Assembly (NCBI RefSeq): GCF_024746815.1
Contig: NZ_CP080525.1
Location: forward strand, 2,666,001 to 2,730,000
DNA: 64,000 nucleotides
Reading direction: 5' to 3'
From: Mesorhizobium sp. AR07
Lineage (GTDB): Bacteria; Pseudomonadota; Alphaproteobacteria; Rhizobiales; Rhizobiaceae
Shown here: positions 61,625 to 64,000 of the stretch, in pieces
Layout: the number at the start of each line of letters is the position of its first letter
Numbering within the stretch: position 1 is the stretch's first letter
Made by a program: the position numbers and the translations under genes
Notes under the pieces: generated by a model
Told to the model about the DNA's origin: nothing
Database searches by the model: none
Seen by the model: the letters and a program-made list of their open reading frames with translations, nothing else

Positions 61625-63697
61625 ATGAATTGGTCGATCTCCTTCGAGCCGCTGATTTCCTGGCCGTTGCTGGCCTTGGTGCTGGTGCCGTTGGCGCTGC
61701 TGGCACTCGTGGGCCTGTGGTTTCGCCAGCGCGGCGGGGTCTTCCGCTTCATCGCCCTGCTGGCGCTCGCAGCCGCCCTGTTCAACCCGGTGTTCCTCAA
61801 CGAGGAACGCGAGCCGCTGAAAAGCGTCGTCGCCCTCATCGTCGACCGCAGCCAGAGCCAGGACATCGGCGACCGCGCCAAGCAGACAGACGAAGCGCTG
61901 GCCGGGCTGCAGCAACGTCTTGGCCGCTTCAAGCAGTTCGACGTGCGCGTCGTCGAGGCCGGCAAATCGCAAGCCGCCGAGGAGCGCACCGAGACGCGGC
62001 TGTTCGGCGCGCTCGAGGGCGCCTTCCGCGACGTGCCGCCGTCACGCATCGGCGGCGCCATCATGATCACCGATGGCCAGGTGCATGACGCCCCAGCCGG
62101 AGCGCCCGATTTCAACGCCCCGCTGCATGCCTTGATCACTGGCAACGACCACGAGAAGGATCGCCGCATCCGCTTCGAGAACGCGCCGCGCTTCGGCCTG
62201 GTCGGCAAGCCGCTCGACATGACCTACCGCGTCATCTCGACGGAAAACGAGACCGGCCCGGTCGACGTGCGCGTCTCGGTCAATGGCGAGCAGGTCGCTG
62301 TCGAGCATGCCATCGTCGGCCAGGCGATGCCGCTGCAGGTGACCATTCCAGGCGCCGGCCGCAACATCGTCGAGCTCGCCATCGACCGCGAACCGGGCGA
62401 ACTGACCGACACCAACAACCGCGCCGTCGCGCTCATCGACGGCATCCGCGAAAACCTGCGCGTGCTGCTCGTCTCCGGCGAGCCGCATGCGGGCGAGCGC
62501 ACCTGGCGCAATCTGTTGAAATCCGACGCCTCGGTCGACCTCGTCCATTTCACCATTCTGCGGCCGCCGGAAAAGCAGGACGGCACGCCGATCAACGAAT
62601 TGTCGCTGATCGCTTTCCCGACCCGCGAACTGTTCGTCGAGAAGATCAAGGATTTCGACCTCATCATCTTCGACCGCTACCAGCATCGCGACGTGCTGCC
62701 GATCCTCTATTACGACTACATCTCCGAATATGTCCAAAAGGGCGGCGCGCTGCTGATCGCGGCCGGTCCCGAATATGCCGGCGAAAGCTCGATCGCGCGC
62801 ACGCCGCTGATGTCGGCCTTGCCGGCGATGCCGACCGGCGAGGTGGTCGACAAGGCCTTCTATCCGCGCCTTACCGATCTCGGCCAGCGCCACCCGGTGA
62901 CGCGCGGGCTCGACGGTTCGGCCACCGAGCCGCCGCACTGGAGCCGCTGGTTCCGCACCATCGGCGTGCAGAATCCCGAAGGCGAAGTGGTTATGAAGGG
63001 CGCAGACAACCGGCCGCTGCTGCTGCTCGACCGCAAGGGAGAAGGCCGCGTCGGCATGCTTCTGTCCGACCAGGGCTGGCTGTGGGCGCGCGGCTTCGAG
63101 GGCGGTGGCCCGCATGTCCAGCTTTACCGGCGCATCGCCCACTGGCTGATGAAGGAGCCCGAACTCGAGGAGGAGCGGCTGACCGCCGATGGCCGCGGCA
63201 TGGTGCTGGAAATCCGCCGCCAGACGATGGCCGACGATCCCGGCCCCGCGCAGATCATCACCCCGTCGGGCAAGACCTTGAGTGTCAAGCTCGACAAATC
63301 CGAGCCTGGCGTCTTCCTTGGCAGCGTCGAGACCAAAGAGATTGGCCTCTACCAGGTCGCCAATGGCGACCTCACCGCGCTCGCCCATGTCGGACCGGTC
63401 AATGCGCCGGAATTCACCGATGTCGTCTCCACCGAGGACCGCCTGAAGGCGCCGGCGCAAGCCACCGGCGGCAGTGTGCGGCGGCTGGCCTCGACGCCCG
63501 GTAGCGATGTGACGCTGCCCTCCATCGTCCCCGTGCGCTCGTCCGGCGAAGCCTCCGGCAGCGACTGGATCGGCCTGCGCACGACGGACGACAGCGTGCT
63601 CAAGGCCGTCTCGCGCGTGCCGCTGTTCGGCGGCTTCCTCGGCCTCGGCCTGCTGCTCCTGGCCATGGGTTCGATGTGGTACCGCGAGGGACGGTAG
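61625..63697 (+). CDS. Membrane protein with glutamine-amidotransferase-like and VWA-type regions
   Basis: A 690-residue protein. Two N-terminal helices (LISWPLLALVLVPLALLALV and FRFIALLALAAALFNPVFLN) precede VVALIVDRSQSQDIG, the VWA-type strand with a partial DxSxS motif. A long periplasmic region (YEYVQKGGALLIAAGPEYAG-type) is amidotransferase-like, and a helix at the end (FGGFLGLGLLLLAMGSMW) anchors it. It completes the moxR operon and is the last gene before the clpS gene on the other strand. Confidence 0.82.
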   Translation: MNWSISFEPLISWPLLALVLVPLALLALVGLWFRQRGGVFRFIALLALAAALFNPVFLNEEREPLKSVVALIVDRSQSQDIGDRAKQTDEALAGLQQRLGRFKQFDVRVVEAGKSQAAEERTETRLFGALEGAFRDVPPSRIGGAIMITDGQVHDAPAGAPDFNAPLHALITGNDHEKDRRIRFENAPRFGLVGKPLDMTYRVISTENETGPVDVRVSVNGEQVAVEHAIVGQAMPLQVTIPGAGRNIVELAIDREPGELTDTNNRAVALIDGIRENLRVLLVSGEPHAGERTWRNLLKSDASVDLVHFTILRPPEKQDGTPINELSLIAFPTRELFVEKIKDFDLIIFDRYQHRDVLPILYYDYISEYVQKGGALLIAAGPEYAGESSIARTPLMSALPAMPTGEVVDKAFYPRLTDLGQRHPVTRGLDGSATEPPHWSRWFRTIGVQNPEGEVVMKGADNRPLLLLDRKGEGRVGMLLSDQGWLWARGFEGGGPHVQLYRRIAHWLMKEPELEEERLTADGRGMVLEIRRQTMADDPGPAQIITPSGKTLSVKLDKSEPGVFLGSVETKEIGLYQVANGDLTALAHVGPVNAPEFTDVVSTEDRLKAPAQATGGSVRRLASTPGSDVTLPSIVPVRSSGEASGSDWIGLRTTDDSVLKAVSRVPLFGGFLGLGLLLLAMGSMWYREGR

Positions 63698-63742
63698 CTG
63701 CGCTCTGTCCTTCTCCACAAGGGGAGAAGGAAAAAGCGCAGC
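63697..63742. terminator. Double-stem hairpin in the convergent region before clpS
   Basis: An outer stem GCTGCGCT/AGCGCAGC encloses an inner CCTTCTCC-ACAA-GGGGAGAAGG hairpin. It begins within the TAG stop of the last moxR-operon gene and ends five bases before the clpS stop. No U-run follows, so it may protect both 3' ends. The inner part is one of the dispersed GGGGAGAAGG repeats. Confidence 0.6.
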
Positions 63743-63746
63743 TGCC

Positions 63747-64000
63747 CTACTCCTCCGGCTCGGTCGTGAACAGCAGCGGGTAGCCCTTGGCCTTGCCGGC
63801 ATCGGTGGCGCGTGTCGCCTTGGTCTCGGCGACGTCCTTGACGGCGACGACGCAGACGCCACGCCGATGCGCGGTGATCATCACCCGGTGCGCCTGGTCT
63901 TCGCTGAGCTTGAATTCGCCCTTCAGCACCGTCACCACGAATTCGCGCGGCGTGAAATCATCATTGATGAGGATGACCTTGTGGAGCTTCGGCCGTTCGG
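63747..64000 (-). CDS. clpS: ATP-dependent Clp protease adaptor ClpS (5' end cut by window)
   Basis: The visible 84 residues end the gene leftward. They show PKLHKVILINDDFTPREFVV, the N-degron binding segment with Asn-Asp-Asp-Phe-Thr, LSEDQAHRVMITAHRRGVCV and VAETKATRATDAGKAKGYPL. ClpS hands N-end-rule substrates to ClpAP. The DDFTPREFVV and the C-terminal GYPLLFTTEPEE fit the second ClpS type of rhizobia (ClpS2) better than the ClpA-linked ClpS1; this is an opinion from memory. The start lies outside the window. Confidence 0.9.
   Translation of the reverse strand, partial: ERPKLHKVILINDDFTPREFVVTVLKGEFKLSEDQAHRVMITAHRRGVCVVAVKDVAETKATRATDAGKAKGYPLLFTTEPEE

Noticed and set aside
58778..61972. 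A leftward open frame of 1064 codons opposite the DUF4159 and last moxR-operon genes
   Set aside because: It is the reverse shadow of GC-rich genes with clear motifs on the other strand, has no ribosome-binding site, and its protein is low-complexity.

Overview
The window is about 63-65% GC, densely coded chromosome from an alphaproteobacterium of the Rhizobiales (Hyphomicrobiales). It looks most like Mesorhizobium. The signs are a petABC (fbcFBC) cytochrome bc1 operon, a PetP/PetR-type MarR plus response-regulator pair, a ClpS of the second rhizobial type, a rhizopine (moc)-like cluster and many short palindromic intergenic repeats. This genus call is inference from gene content and style; no 16S gene or other marker is present. 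Apart from a transposase tail at the left edge, most of it is ordinary core genome with a few accessory islands.

Layout, left to right. 1-5.4 kb: end of an IS630-type transposase, a metallo-hydrolase, a small glycine-rich membrane protein, ilvE, and the petP-petR-histidine kinase regulatory unit behind a clear 21-bp operator. 5.6-14.3 kb: a family 4 glycosyltransferase, csaA, a YbjN protein, ubiK, then lgt-midA-pgeF-M24 as a tightly overlapping operon, a lipoprotein and prs. 14.4-21.3 kb: four regulator/target pairs or neighbours (AraC with an Fsr-type exporter, an OhrR-like MarR with an alpha/beta hydrolase, LuxR with a bicovalent flavoprotein). 21.3-25.7 kb: a leftward moc-like cluster (Rieske ferredoxin, sugar-binding protein, membrane di-iron hydroxylase, PanB-like enzyme, LacI-type regulator without a normal start codon). 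25.9-29.2 kb: a GGDEF-EAL protein and a methyltransferase. 29.5-32.1 kb: rplY-pth-ychF. 32.3-35.8 kb: an unusual beta-propeller/ASH-domain protein with a Cys/His/Asp tail, its partner and a small membrane protein. 36.4-41.2 kb: corA, two MaoC hydratases, apt, an FMN-dependent 2-hydroxyacid dehydrogenase and a frameshifted class A acid phosphatase. 41.4-44.3 kb: petABC. 44.5-45.6 kb: a Phd/VapC-type toxin-antitoxin pair with a cupin gene directly behind it. 45.6-50.2 kb: a heterodimer-type ABC exporter with GNAT and a small conserved gene. 50.2-54.1 kb: trmL, soxR, hemF and small genes. 54.1-63.7 kb: cca-nudix-DUF1285 leftward and the divergent moxR-DUF58-BatA/DUF4159-VWA-like operon rightward. 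63.7-64 kb: clpS, cut by the window edge.

The most distinctive non-genic feature is a set of palindromic repeats that begin with TAAAGC or TAGAGC. In four cases (prs, alpha/beta hydrolase, petB, trmL) the first three bases of the repeat are the stop codon of the gene before it. One 42-bp class shares a 13-of-14 terminal match with the end of the IS630-type element at the left edge and starts and ends in TA, as expected for MITEs moved by an IS630/Tc1-type transposase. Other points worth attention are the long hairpin directly after petC, the TATCGCGATA operators, the SoxR promoter that faces a region with no intact gene, and the partial moc-like cluster with a PanB-like enzyme.
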